Shown here piece by piece: positions 33,756 through 46,796 of a stretch of 64,000 nucleotides of DNA; within the stretch, counting starts at the first letter, position 1, and every line of letters begins with the position of its first letter. The DNA lies in contig OY754329.1 in the NCBI GenBank assembly GCA_963573305.1, positions 78,516,576-78,580,575 of the forward strand, in the 5' to 3' direction. This stretch comes from Pyrrhosoma nymphula. Lineage: Eukaryota; Arthropoda; Insecta; Odonata; Coenagrionidae. The notes under the pieces were generated by a model. That model was given only the letters and a program-made list of their open reading frames with translations, had not been told where the DNA came from and did not search any database. Position numbers and translations under genes: made by a program.

Positions 33756-36700
33756 AATATTATTTCCTAAGAATTAGACTCTAAATGAGAGTTCAAGTGG
33801 ACCTTATACCATTTTTATGTATTGTGTGGGATTTTATTCACGTGAGAAGTCTTCAAAAATGGCTTCATGCAACTCAGATCCATCATGTGAAATCTTTTCT
33901 CAAATCATTTCAAGTAAAGGTCAGTTGTCTACGGCATCCGCATGAAAGCACAGGCACAGCTTAACAAATGACATTCAATACAGCTGTTGACATTGTTTTA
34001 TTCAATATATTCTATTATTTATGTGATGAACCGCTCGAAAATATTAGGAAAGAACACGGTTCTCAATGGCTTACACTTTTCTCTTTTGCTATCCTACATA
34101 TTACAAATACTTGAAAGAGAGGACACTGTAATCCTTTCAAGAAAAAGTAGGTAGATATTACAATTTCAGTTTAAATATAATATAACGATAACTTCAGTGT
34201 ATGAAATATCTTCCAAAGAAAATGACTTTGATATTTCTTTTGGGGAACATGATTATTTCACGGGAATAATTCCCCTTTGAAACAATTTTTAGAGTTTTCT
34301 ATGGAATTTCTGCAAGCTTCCGCAGCCACATTCAAGAATGAAAATATAATTCATCTCATGGTGACGAGTCCGCATTATTCATCTCACTATTGCTCGAAAT
34401 TTTTACTAGCGAAAAGTGGTTTAACAGCCATGAAAGAAACAGGTTGGGACTCGGAGACTACACGCTAGGCTTAGATTACTTGAAAATTTTTGATTAGGCG
34501 AGTATCGTGATGACAAAGAGGATACTTTTTTTACCCCAGAACTACCCATATTTTTAGAGCTGATAAAAGCGATACAATCAGAGAGACAGCTGAACAAAGC
34601 AAGAAAGAAGATTGTTCATACCTCGAATCGTTAATGACTTCACCGAAAGCAGAGTGAGACAACAGGACACCCCATCAGTATGAAATTCATTTTCGTTACT
34701 TCCCCCTTCACATTCCTTTTCCTCTCTCCCCTTCCAGTGGCTGGTACCCTGACAACCCCTTTTCTTACCCCTCGCGGCGGCTTTCAGGGTTATACATAGA
34801 CCTAGATGTAGAAATCGCTCAATTCACATAAACGAGATTAATAACCATCATTTCGGACTAACACAATATTGCAAGAAAGAATTAATTAAAGCACGATACC
34901 ATCACGGTGATGATAATGGTTCTTCAAAGATGTACACTCTTCATATCCTCAAGGTGAGATAGACACGGAAAATTATCTTCAAGGTGTCAAAGTTGTTGCT
35001 TTTGAATCCAGAGACATGCTCTCCAATTCAGTGCACTTACCTAGCTAAATAATTAGTGAACATTAGTTGCCAAAATAAATAATTTATCAAGCGGATCTAA
35101 CTTTAATTGTAACCGTGTTCCAGCACCTACAGTCACTATCACTGGACGCTGATTCACGTTGGTTTTAGCCAGTCTTCTATTTATCAGAACTCATTTCAGT
35201 CCACGAAAGGTTAAACACCTGAGGCACAATGAACCCTCGGTCCTGAAAACCTTCTCAAAAGACCTCTTCCTAGAAGATGTGTTTATCTTCCCAGGGTAGG
35301 CTAATGACTTCCAAATATTCCCCGATTCACCCGCTTTTTTTTCTCGTTCCCTTCTTTTTCGTCTTCCGTAATAGCTACCTTCCCATTCCTTCCTTAATGT
35401 GTTAATGATGTAAGCTGCATTTCGAGTGACGACGTACATTATATTGGAACACCCCCGAACCCAACCAACCAATTCCATTTTTTATCACGGTCGCTGTTCC
35501 ATTCCTTCTTTTTCCCAACTCCCTAGTTCGCCTCTAGTTGAACTCGTGTTACAATTCCGTTTCCACGAGTGCCACAATGGCCTACTTTTCCCGCCCATTT
35601 CTCTTGCCCATTATTTTGCAGCCTCGCAAAAACCCATTAGGATATATATCGAACTCTCTCTCTATCTTTCTACAGTGGTCTCTTACTCTCACGAATTCAA
35701 CTCCGCTACACTCAGCTCCATTCTCATATCTTATTCCAATGTTTCCTCGCTTGCACAACGATGTTATCCTGAATGAATGGCTACCCAATTTCGTATTGAA
35801 ATGTACTAATTCAATCACTTTTTTCCAATCGAAAAATAACCCCGCACGTTTCTGCCCAAGCAGTTTCTCGTTTTTAGACCCTTTCGATCGGCCATGTCGC
35901 AGAAAAGGATTCGTTTGCGAAATGAGTCGTGGAGTATTTGCAAAGGGATGTCTAATTAAATCTAGTTCCTATTCCACCGCTTGCACCATTAAGCAGAAAT
36001 GTTTCCGCCGATAAGCTCGAGTAGGGTGCAACATCCCAAATTGGACGTCTCCATTCAGAAAAAAATCCAATTAAGCTCCTGCTTCAATCGCATGCACACT
36101 GAAACCATCCAAAATAGAGTCGCTTGTGATGTATTTGCGAAGAGAAATTTTATTGGATATTTCCAAGGTAATGATATGAAAACAACCTTCAAATTAATTT
36201 TCATTCAGCGTAAACCCAAATCAATATTGTCAAAAATTAACGGTGAAATTCTCAAAACTTCTTATTTGATTGCTTAAATAAATTTCCATGTGCAATCAAG
36301 TTTATATTAGCGTTCGTTTTCAAAAGTGCTAAAGTAATGTATGCATATGCATGCATAGTAATTTTGGAATGCGAGTGGCGCGTGAGGTTACTTGCTTCGG
36401 CAGGGATAAACGGAACCCTCGAGGCAGGATGGAATCCTCGAATGTGATTCCAGGAAGAGGAGGAAATCCGAGTGTGACCCAAGCGAAGTAGGAAATTAGC
36501 ATCCTTTTAACCGCAAGGAATTTTACAAAATAGCTTGAAAAACAACGGAAGGACTAACACAATTGAAATCCACAGCATTCTCCCTCAATTAACGATAGCC
36601 ATTCCAATATTCATGAAACCACGCCCTTGAGTGGGTGTCTTTCACAGCATGACCAGTATATGAATCTACACAGAATGCACCAGCAATATAGTTTGATAAA

Positions 36701-39485
36701 TGAGGTAATATCGAGCATCCTTTGCATTTTTCCTGCCGGTTGAAAGCTGATTAAAACTTATTCTAAGGGTAGGTTTAAACTAACGAGTTACTTCCGCAAG
36801 TTTTTTGCCCCAAAGATCTTGCGAGGGATTTTACTCATTCGATAAATTCTTCATAAATCAGCTTAGAGTCAGTTTGGTTGCCGTTTACGCTGGTAACAAT
36901 ACAATTCTGTAAGCGACCAATCGAACCTTTTCTAAAGCGTTCTACAAGCGGACTTTCAGAGCCGTTTACTCCATATGTTTACATCGAAAGTTACTCGCTA
37001 CAAGAAACTTGAGCAATAAACTTGCATGTGTATAACCACCTTTAGACATAAATTTATCACTGTTAGTAAACGTCGTTCCTTCTAGTTCAATAAAATGGAA
37101 GTCACATTTAATTTCACGTAGTCATTCTTTTTCTCATACCCATCCCGTTAATTTTAAATCTGTAGTGACAACATCCCATTTAATCTTCGATTTTATTCGG
37201 TTGGCATTAAATGAGTACGTGAAATTGCGTATGGCTTGAATTTCAAGGAATTTAAAGCAATCAATTTTACATGTAGCAATAAATAAACGTCTGAGAATTA
37301 GATTGTCATGAAATTTAATCCGGTAAGTACAAACAAACTACGACGGATATCAATATTATCACTGTAGATAAGAGTGCTGGTACTTTCAGTGTAGATCCAT
37401 ATGTTAGTCATGCTAGGGAAAACATCCGATCAGAAAGTTATATAATCTCCCATTTCCTAAATAAAATGGATCTCCTCCAATGAATGCAACACGCATTCGT
37501 TCTCCAATACAGTCCATGAAAATAAATTCCTCACCGTTAATAGACGAGGGATTTAAGAGTAAGTTTCGCCCATCAAATATACTCTCACTATGCGAAATCC
37601 TTGTCAGATTAAAAATAATCATTTCTTGGAACTCTACCCCATGACTTCGATTGCTTGCATTTAACAATTCTCGTTCAAGAAAAAATGCTACAAAATTCTA
37701 TGTCAAAGTTTCACGATGCCGTGTGTAAGTAGTCGATGGAGAAGATGCTGGCATCATCCGTCATCCTTGGAAATCATAATCTACATGCAGATGTGTGCTA
37801 CCGTGTTAGTCACCGCAAAGGTTCGAAGCTGTCATTCTTCAGACGGACAATATGTTGACACTAAGTTTATGTACAACACCTTGACTTTTCTGTCTACATC
37901 CTATCTATGAATACCCATAAATTCTGTATATGTGACAGATAAAAACAATACGTTTTCAAATGAGGCCTGTATATTACTCAGGCATAAAAATACAATCTCC
38001 ACGGTGTTGTATTAGGCTTTATTGCTTTTTTATTTTATTGGGATTTCTTTGGGTTTAGTTAGTTAACTTTGGAGTTTTGGTTGGCTTTAATACATTCTGT
38101 TTCAATACTCAATGTTCATTCTGTGTCTATATGTTAATTCACATATATACTTATTTACTATTTTTTATGCCTGATAGTTTGTTGCTCAGTGTTTAGGCTT
38201 CTTGCATTTAAAAATAAACAAGTTTTATGATTACAAAATCAATGATATGAGAATACTATTCAAGATAATTCATGCTTTTCTCCGATGTTTACAATTTTAT
38301 TTGCACTGATGATTAGGGTGTAAATTGTAAGTTACTTTAAAGTTCAAAATATTAATATAATATCACATTTTTCACAGTACTTTTATCTCATATACTTTGC
38401 CACTGCGGAAACTACCTACCAGTTACGCAAGATTAAATTATAAAAAGCATGAATGCCGCAGAATCAGATATTAGTTTTGGTAACTCAATATATATTTTGC
38501 CGGAGAGAGCAGCCTTCTGGGAGGAACAATGGAAGAAAGTAAGAATCGGGTGGACTCCCAAGCAAGAAGAAGAATGAAGTACAGCAAAATGATCTTAAAT
38601 TCATGAAATCATGAAGTTAAGAAACTGCTTGAAAGAAAATTAATCAAGGTGCTGCAGCCCATAAATAAATGTTCATGGTGATGGTAGGTACATGAGAGCT
38701 TGTGTTTGTCAGTGGGAAATCAAGAGAGTGAAAATTTGTATGATTAACTATGGAGGTTGACAACAACCATATATAAAAATCATTTCTACACTAAGGCCCA
38801 GTTTAATAACGTCGGTTTAATGTTAACCACAAGATGACGTAGCATTTTCATTAGATTGATGATAACTGAAAGTTGATGTTTTGTATATTACGTCAAGCTA
38901 TCGGTTACTTGATGTGAGCGTTACCCATTGGGAGAATGCAACAGTATAAGTTATATTTCCGAGTAAATATTTAACCATATATTACAAAACTGTTAAAATA
39001 ATTTAAACATAAATAGCTGCAAGTGGCCGTAGTAAGTGAATTCCTCAAAACTAGAGAAATTTGACACACAAAAACCTTTACATAAAATTACTGTCGTAGT
39101 ATAAGCTCATAAAAATTATGAAAATCAGTGCATATTTCCCACTTATAATGAATAATAAATAGATCCTAAACGTTCCAATGCTACCACTTTCAGTAAAATT
39201 ATCAAATGCAGTAAAGCAGAAGAGTGAGCAACAAACCCTCGGGCATATAAAAACCCTAAAATTGTATGTACGTATACGTGCATAATCAATATGGATCTAG
39301 AAAGTTTAACTCGTAAATATAATAAATGTGAGCTGCAAAAGCCAACCAAACAAAATATTAAATCCTACCTTAAAAACTATTATAGTATAAATAACTAACA
39401 TTGCCCACTGAAGCCCTTTAAAACCAAATTGAAAACAGTTTTTTGGATTTTCTGAGTCAATTCAAAAAGAAAACATTCTGGTAGA
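33756..39485. other. Long stretch without a supported gene
   Basis: About 5.7 kb. Open frames of up to 158 codons at 35.4-36.0 kb lack any family motif or splice pairing, and lie in a moderately GC-richer, pyrimidine-rich patch. A minus-strand frame at 37413-37667 (84 aa) has protein-like composition but no recognisable family. No transposon ends were seen. Confidence 0.35.
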
Positions 39486-39498
39486 TATTTTGGATCGG

Positions 39499-39774
39499 AT
39501 TAGATCAATGGTAGACGAGTTAACTTTGTGGAAGTTTATCATAATACAAATAAAGAGAACTTAGTAATTCCCACACTTTTTTATTTTTTAAAAGATTTTT
39601 TTATTTATTTTTTTAATGATCACTCAACCGGTTTCAACGTACTGATCACGTCATTTTCAAGAGTTGAGTTCCATCAATCCAACTCAGCTCTTGAAAATGA
39701 CGTGGTCAGTACGTTGAAACCGGTTGAGTGATCAATAAAAAAAGTGCGGAGAATTACCAAGTTCTCTTTATTTG
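39499..39774. mobile_element. Fold-back element with 13-bp target duplication
   Basis: The 276-bp insert is flanked by exact copies of TATTTTGGATCGG (39486-39498 and 39775-39787). Most of it is a long hairpin: the left arm from about 39545 and the right arm to about 39774 share CAAATAAAGAGAACT, GTTTCAACGTACTGA and GACGTGATCAG-like words. Both arms carry TTGAAAATGACGT...ACGTTGAAAC, a degenerate hammerhead-type layout. A 13-bp duplication suggests insertion by target-primed reverse transcription rather than by a typical DNA transposase. Confidence 0.75.
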
Positions 39775-39787
39775 TATTTTGGATCGG

Positions 39788-41650
39788 GTTTAGTAATAAA
39801 ACCCTGCTTTATATACAAGATTCAGAAGATGGAGAGGAAATTCTCTACTCGTTGGAGCGCTAGAGTGTTTGAGTAAAAGGAGCCAAGAAAAACAGTTTGA
39901 GGAAGACGGATATATTTCAAATTCAGGAATATATTCCGTGTCCTTTGCTATTACGTTCCCTAAGGGAAAGCAAGACACTTAATCTGTGACTCCAGGTTAT
40001 GTTACATGTCTGAAAATTAGGGGTGCTCTACCACCGATATATTGTAATGTTAGTTTAAGTCTTAGCGGTGAAAAGGAAACACAGGTGTACTGTAAATTTC
40101 TTCAACTTGGTCTTACTGTTTAAAGTAAAAAAATTAAATTTCACCATGAAATTTTATCGAATAAGATAGCAATGCTGATACCATGATTAAAAACGTTTCC
40201 GCCCAAATCTTTGAACTCTATCCGACGAATATATTATGTGCAAACCCCTCTTTTGACCAACGGCTTTATTCCCCAAATGAATGTACCTCCGGATACTAAG
40301 CCATGGTTTTTCCAGGAGGAGAGAATAGCTAATAAACTTCGTGCGAGCTAACCTGTACTTTCGTATAGTCTTTATAACGGAATAATCAACGCAGCATCAG
40401 TTTGGAAGTGACTGTGCGAGGGGGAGTGAATTATTTAGCTATATCTACCATAATTATCATTACTTTCACCCTAAATAAGTAGAGACATATGAAATTGATC
40501 GGGAATGAAATATTTGAATATTAAACTATGCACTTGGAATTGCATTAGATACTACCTACGGCAACCTACATATGCAGCAGATAATTCTCAGAGAAAATTA
40601 CCGGTTGGCAAGACAATAAGTCATAAACAACCAAAATAATAAAACCTATTAAACACTACGTGGTTGAAAGGCGAAGCCAAGAAACCAGTTAAGGAAAAAA
40701 ACTACAGCGAATGAATAAACGGAACCCTGTAGGAAATATTCAGAGGAAAAAAATGACAATATACATAAAGGCTTATATCAGCAAAGCATTTCAATTATCA
40801 GCAGAAAAACGTATCGACTGGGAAGATAGATGTAATGACCAAACTCTTAGTAAAATTACATTAAATAATTAAAGCAAGTAATTAGGATGAGAAAATACGT
40901 CACGACTTCAATGCGCAAAGTAAAGTGTACAGATTCAGGTGCGATGTGGAAGAACATTTCCATAGTGACGGAAACAAAATATTTGCATTTTCCATTAATA
41001 ATAGATTTTATACTGACTAGTTTCGATGTTAGTGCATTTTCGATGTCATTATTGAGTTGCAAAATTAAGAAAGCTGGGATAAACGGGGACTAGAAGGGTA
41101 AACATAAAAGACTTTTGACTAATAGCTTTTTCAGAATAATCGAAAAGTCTGGTAAACGAAACTAACAAAATAACCTTAAGGTCTAGCCACATTGATAAAA
41201 GAAATGAATCTACTTTAAGAAATTCAAAATAGTTAGAAATAGAGTTCAGATAATACGTAAAAAGAATTGGAACTTCGAATGCTGTCACATAGGGGAGCAT
41301 ATATAGTAAGGGAAGAGAGGAGATAAATATTTTTGACAACATGAAGAGAAGCTTCAAATAACTCGTGCTGAAAAATAATGAAGAACAATGAGAGGTTTTG
41401 ACAGACAACAGACATACAAGGATTTTGCAATTATATTCCACAGCCGACGTTAATCTAGTGGCCATTTAATTATAAAAAGACAATTATGAACTCTCATTCA
41501 TTATGTATTGGTCGAATTTTTGCGTGCATGGAACAATAATAATTTCAATATAGGTCACAGCTTTCGCCAATCACAACATATTAATTAACATGAATATATT
41601 AAGACGAACACGAACAACCACCACGATGACAACCGCTTTGTAAAGAAAAA
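39788..41650. other. AT-rich stretch, nothing recognised
   Basis: The 138-codon minus-strand frame at 41049-41465 is Leu/Phe/Ser-rich without family motifs and is most likely chance. No repeats supported. Confidence 0.35.
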
Positions 41651-41723
41651 ACACCGAGGTGGGATTCGATTCCGCGACCTTTCGGTTGAAAGGTGAGAAC
41701 TTCACCAGCGAGGCCGGGCTTCA
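41651..41723 (-). mobile_element. tRNA-derived sequence (SINE head or tRNA pseudogene)
   Basis: On the minus strand an A-box-like GGCCTCGCTGGTGAAG (41700-41715) is followed by an anticodon-arm-like CTTTC/GAAAG hairpin and a B-box-like GGAATCGAATCCC (41661-41673). A T6 run just beyond could end Pol III transcription. The acceptor stem does not pair well, which argues against a functional tRNA. Confidence 0.45.
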
Positions 41724-41989
41724 ATATTTTTACACGCCCTCCACCAAGTTCTTATCCTAAAAAATTAACAATCTACGGCATTTCTTGCTGGTGACGCTTA
41801 AAATCCGTGTTAAATTATTTCCCTTCCAAGATCGCTCCATTCATCTCTTTCTTCATTTCCATTCTTCCATTGGCCATTCATTCCTGCATGGGCCCTTGCA
41901 CATCGCTGTGCAAGATGAAATAGAGAGCCACCCGTCCGAACATACCTACCTTTTATTTTTTTGCGTCGTCACCCAGAAGGACGCGGGCG

Positions 41990-42620
41990 TACATCTCAAA
42001 GGAGGGGAAAGGTTAGGGGGGAGGGCAATGGGCGTGAGAGATTGCGAGGGAGTGTATAAAGCAGGGATGAGGAAACAAAAGACGAATTTCATTCGCATGC
42101 ACCGCATATACACGCTAGGAGGGTAAAACGGTATGGGAGGGGGGTACCACAGGGTCACCGCCTTCGTCTTCCACGCTGCGTCTCCCGCGGCAACTTGTGC
42201 GGAGGAAGGGGTAAACCCGCAGGGCTCCAAACCTTTTGTGCTCTGGTACATCTCCCCATTCCTAGACCTATTTTTCTCAACCCTTCTCTCTCACATACAC
42301 ATGAATAATGCACCTTTCACCAAAATCTCTCCCGCTCCCTCCTATGGGTGCCGAGCTAAGGTAGTAGGTGGAGGGAGGGCCCGTCCCGAAAACCGCACCC
42401 GCTATTGTTCAAAAGCCGCTGCACGGTTGAGGAGGAGGAAGTGTCAGAATTATGGAGAGAATGAGCGCGGCTGTCGGGTGCAGAGTTTGCGACGTAGGGG
42501 AGCGGCAGAGAGGGTACTGGGCCTATCCTTGTTCGCTGTGGAATACACGCCGGGAGGTCCTTTGCGACTTACGAAAGAAATCGCTGGGGCATGACCGAGG
42601 GAGACTAGAGAGGGATTGCC
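41990..42620. other. GC- and CpG-rich island
   Basis: A plus-strand frame of 153 codons (42133-42594) and several minus frames overlap here because stops are rare in GC-rich DNA. A donor-like GTGAGTGCAT lies at about 42650. No acceptor or protein family was found, so a CDS is not called. A promoter-like role is possible. Confidence 0.35.
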
Positions 42621-43984
42621 GCAGATGAAGGAAGACAAAACGTGTAGGTGAGTGCATCCGGGTGTAAGTATCACTGCCCTCACGGCTGCATCCTTCTACA
42701 CACTGGTCGAGAGGGAAGGCTGCAAGTAATGGAGCAATGGGGGAAGGTTTGAGAGAAACATATAACACGCTCAAGTCCCTTGCCAATATTCGAGAGGTTA
42801 AAAACAGGATGTTTGTTTAAGAGGTAAAACATTATAATTCAAGAGTAATCTCATTCAGATCATAAAAAGCACGACTATGCCTCAAATGCTAAGGTCTTAC
42901 GTATGATTTCCTCAGATATTCGCCTTAAATGCTTCGACTCCGTTCAGAGGTATTAATTATCATTTCCAGCATAGGAAATAGTTTAAGAGCAATGCATGTC
43001 AACACCGTAATATCTCGATTTTATGAATTGTTCGGGAATGTGGCCTCCTTGGATAATCGAAAACTTTGATAACACCGAAAGTCTGGTGTAATCTGGTGTA
43101 ATCCACCATCTTCATGCCTGGCCGCAGTGAGACGTATATTAACACTTTCAAAAATCACTTTGAAGTGATAACTTCTTCAAAGAAAACATTTATATTTTCC
43201 TCCACAAAATATATCTATGTTTAATTTCCGGATGCAGTTCTCACTTTATTTATCTGATTATCTTTATGCAATTTTGCAGCAAAATATCTAAAGGGATAGT
43301 TATTTCCATCTAACTTTTGAATCAAATGAAAGAAGCATTAGAAATTCTGCTAAAGAAACCCAAAAAAGAGATAATGCATAGTTGTTGGCTTAAAAATGCG
43401 GTGATCTTTCTAAAAATGTGCCGTATATAAAACGGAACCTCGGTAAGTCGTGACTCAACTGTTTAAAATAGAAGATATGTATGTGTAGCGTTTATTTGTT
43501 ATGTGGTAAATTTCCCGTTCCACGACCTAGGGTTCGACTTCATCCTTGGGATAGCCAAATTCGAATAACGTTCATGCCGAATTATTATCCTTCACGTTTT
43601 CACGCACTTTCACTAAAAACTTCTCCGAGAACAACAACGAGACACATAAAACACCATGGGAACAGTAGGAAAGATTCAACACTAATCTCCTCCTGCCTCA
43701 TCTAATATTCTTTTTCTTTCCAGGTACTGGGTGATATTTTCTTGTATTTGTATACATCCATGTTTACATTAGCTCTTTCTCAGTAGGTTTTCGCAGGTTT
43801 TTCACGCCCCCCTTCTTGTGTGGGCGTTTTCCTGCAGTGGGTTTTTTTCCAATAAGGACGACAGTCAATATCCTTAGGTTTTTCCCACGTTTGCTCACAT
43901 CTTTTTACACTTTGCTAACTTATAATTTTGATTGTTGAATGTAATTCCAAGAGCAACTTGACAATGTATTTAACTGCAATAATT
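42621..43984. other. No gene recognised
   Basis: An acceptor-like pyrimidine tract ending CCAG near 43723 has no matching donor. No elements supported. Confidence 0.35.
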
Positions 43985-44078
43985 TTATGTTTGACGAGGG
44001 GTTAGATGGAAGATGGGACTTTCTAGTCCCAATCTCGCCCAATAAAGACGTTTTATTATTATTATTATTATTATTACT
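43985..44078 (+). mobile_element. LINE 3' end with (TTA)n tail
   Basis: The stretch GGACTTTCTAGTCCCAATC-TCGCCCAATAAAGACG runs straight into a TTA microsatellite (about 44052-44077). An AATAAA followed by a trinucleotide tail is the usual 3' end of many insect LINEs. The upstream coding part is missing, so the copy is very short. Confidence 0.5.
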
Positions 44079-44107
44079 AGTATCCCACGTGTTGAATCAA
44101 ATTACAA

Positions 44108-44185
44108 TATATGATTCCACACTTTATTTCTCAAACAAACTCCTGTTTTGGCATATTATGCCATTCTCAAGGTGACAAGCTTTGA
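44108..44185 (-). repeat. Degenerate hammerhead-like motif
   Basis: On the minus strand CTTGAGAATGGCATAATATGCC reads into AAAAC (44142-44171): a perfect GGCA/TGCC stem between a CTTGAGAA box and an AAAAC box, the expected CTGANGA and GAAAC boxes each being mutated. Confidence 0.35.
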
Positions 44186-44221
44186 GTGGTTCGCTCTCAT
44201 ATAGTTATATATAGTTTCAGT

Positions 44222-44740
44222 AATAAAGGGGGGGGGTTGTTACGAATAAATGAGTAGGAGTCACTGGCTGCGGTAGAGGAGGGGGGGGAAATGACCATGG
44301 AATGTTTGTGCAAAACATAAAGTTGGGGAAGGGCAATAAGAAAGGCAAGTCACGGTTAAGTTTGAGACTTGAGTGGGAGTGATAAGTGGATGTATAGAAG
44401 AAATGTGTGGGAAAGGAACATATTTTCCTTTCGAAGTTGAAATTCAGCGGGGCAATTCGCAATTTCGAAATATTTCCCTTGTTCATAACATGTTAAATTC
44501 GTGGTTAAAAATCACACCAATGGTTTTGGTCTCACAAATGCACTGATAATCCGGAGGAATCGTCATGATTTAAAAACAGCGTCTATGTTCATCCATTGTA
44601 ATTTTGAATATTCTTCCAATTTGGGCAGTATTTTTTTATGTGTTGTTATGCAAACATTCCATGGTCATTTTCCTTCTCCTCTTGCCCATATAAATGACTC
44701 CAACTCCATTACTTCTAATTATAAAACCCCACTCCCTACT
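44222..44740. repeat. Imperfect inverted-repeat element, about 520 bp
   Basis: Left arm 44222-44335 and right arm 44620-44740 are reverse complements over more than 90 bp, sharing AAATGACCATGGAATGTTTG exactly. The centre is unrelated. The termini are GT/GG-rich, without a clear target duplication. MITE-like; class unknown. Confidence 0.55.
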
Positions 44741-46488
44741 TTCCTGGTACTATGTAAGAGCAAACCCCTCAAAACTTGTCATCTCGAGAATGTCATAATA
44801 TGCCGAGACCTGGGTTAGTTAGAGAAATACCTACAGTGTGGAATCATTAAATTGTAATTTTTTTCAATATGAAGATATAAAATATTTCCACAAGGTAACT
44901 TCGGGTAACTAGTGTTCTACCATGCATTCGTGAGATTGACAGTTGAGATTCACCACTTGTGGATGTGACTCCCAAACACATACGTCATTTACGGAATGAC
45001 TATGGTTTTGGAGCATAACCGTTCAAGTTAAGATGAGTCAAATCTAAACCCCATCGTCAAATTCAGTATAGTAACATTTTCTAAAATCTATATTTCACTT
45101 TCGTTAAAATAACGTGTACACTTCCGCGGTGAGCAGGGTTGTAGTAAGGGTGACACTTCGGTGGATACAAAAATACACCTAAAAGAAGAGCACCCCGTTT
45201 GTGTTCCTGGTGACTTGAACTATGTCCTTCAGCAATCCACGCTTGTCATGTTAATATTTCCATAGCACTCGTGGCCCTCGAGGTGGTGTAGTCACGGCCT
45301 GGGATTCTACATTGTTCTCTCTTGGATTTCAGAACTGTCCTCCCCGAAGCAACAGTGGGACGTAGAGGAATATCTTCTTCTATTCAAATACTTATGATTC
45401 TAAGCACCATGGTAGACTTCCACGTCCAGATGAAGGAGATGTTATCTGGAGTGCTTGAGCATGGTATACGGATAAAGAGAAATGTAAAGAGAGCGTGGGG
45501 TGAAATAGTCACGAACTTTAAATAGGAAACTAGATGCAGTCATAGTAGCAAATTAGCATTTATGTATTATTCTATTATAGCAACATATTTACATTTTCCT
45601 AAGTTTGTGGTAATAGCATACCACATTTTCATCAATCAAATGAACAAGTTATTCATTTTACAAACATGAACAATACGCGAAGAAATAATAAGCCATAAAA
45701 CGTTGTAAAAGGAAAAAACATTTCTCCACGATTTATATCAGTTATAATTATATTTATTACTTTTTATAACTTTTGTGATAATTTAAGATTGCAATGCACT
45801 ACGAGTGTAGAGCTTCTCCACAATGTTCATTTTAAAATGTGGCTCAATTTTTTCATCCAGGCTGCTCACATCCCACTTCTCTAACTGGATGAATGAAATC
45901 AAAATCTTGTTAGTGAGAATTAATAAAGGCTTTTCTCTACGAATTCAGGACCCACTCTATGCACCTTCTATTGTAATATTAGTATTTTCATTTAATAATT
46001 CCACGCAGCTCCTAAATACCACGGAAAGTATTAAATGAATTTAACAGGAGAAGTTGCAGAGGTTATCTGAAGAGGTAGGTTCAATTTTCGGATTAACGGA
46101 TAAGTGAGTAGCTTTTGGCATGCGTGTGATATTTATTAATACGAAAATTGAAGCCTTCGAGGTGGTTTTCCTACTCCAATTTTACTCTGTTGGGCTCAGG
46201 GGATTATTAACTATAGGAGCTGGAGGCAAAGGACTTACCTAGGATTGAATCTCCATTTGCCACATAAGTTGATATTGGGACTCATAGTTCAAGACAAAAT
46301 GCTATTTTTTTCTAAAAATTATATTTTTTTAATACTAAGAATTTGAATAAAGTAAAGCCTGATGCAGTAGAGCTCATTAGATATTGAGACTTTTCCGAAG
46401 AAAAACTCTTCACACTGAAATCCAACATACTAGCCACTACCCTGACCCTGGATTTATAGAACACTAAAAATAATTGCAAGTATTTTAA
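44741..46488. other. No gene supported; weak tRNA-like half at 45.28 kb
   Basis: At 45280-45305, GAGGTGGTGTAGTCACGGCC looks like an A box without a B box. The minus-strand donor-like GTAAGTCC at about 46237 ends a frame in TAG and is rejected. The rest is AT-rich. Confidence 0.3.
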
Positions 46489-46685
46489 ATGAATGCTTCT
46501 CCATTTTCGGGTTTCCACCGCGTAGGTTGCTATTTCTGACAACAGTTTCGCCCGTATTCCAACGGATGTCACTGGCGGGAGGGCGTGGGCACTTCGACCT
46601 GAAGATGCCCGTTGGAATACGGGAGAAACTGTTGTCAGAAAGAGCAACCTACGTGGAATAAACCCTAAAATGGAGAAGCATTCAT
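46489..46685. repeat. Hairpin element with 77-bp arms and hammerhead-like core
   Basis: Arms 46489-46565 and 46609-46685 are near-perfect reverse complements around a 43-nt loop. At the loop-right arm junction CTGAAGA (46599-46605), a CCCG/CGGG stem and GAAAC (46624-46628) follow one another, the CUGANGA-stem II-GAAA hammerhead layout. A shorter copy of the same family seems present at 838-930. Confidence 0.8.
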
Positions 46686-46788
46686 CTGAACGCCGCGGAA
46701 ACCTACGATGGAATATATTTTCTATGAGCCAACTCGCCATAGTAGTGACAACAATTAGACATATTTGTATTAAGAATCCACTATTTAT

Positions 46789-46796
46789 GCTCTAGA
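46789..46796. repeat. Left 8-bp target-site duplication (GCTCTAGA)
   Basis: Matches GCTCTGGA at 47016-47023 with one mismatch. Confidence 0.65.

Noticed and set aside
35538..36014. 158-codon plus-strand open frame
   Set aside because: Ser/Phe/Pro-rich composition with an overlapping alternative frame and no recognisable family. Likely chance in a pyrimidine-rich patch.
37413..37667. 84-codon minus frame with protein-like composition
   Set aside because: No family motif could be named and no convincing acceptor or donor bounds it.
42133..42594. 153-codon plus-strand open frame
   Set aside because: It lies in a GC-rich island where stops are scarce, with competing frames on the other strand. 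There is no domain, signal or splice context.
46230..46305. Minus-strand exon candidate with donor GTAAGTCC
   Set aside because: The open frame ends in TAG exactly at the donor and the other frames contain stops.
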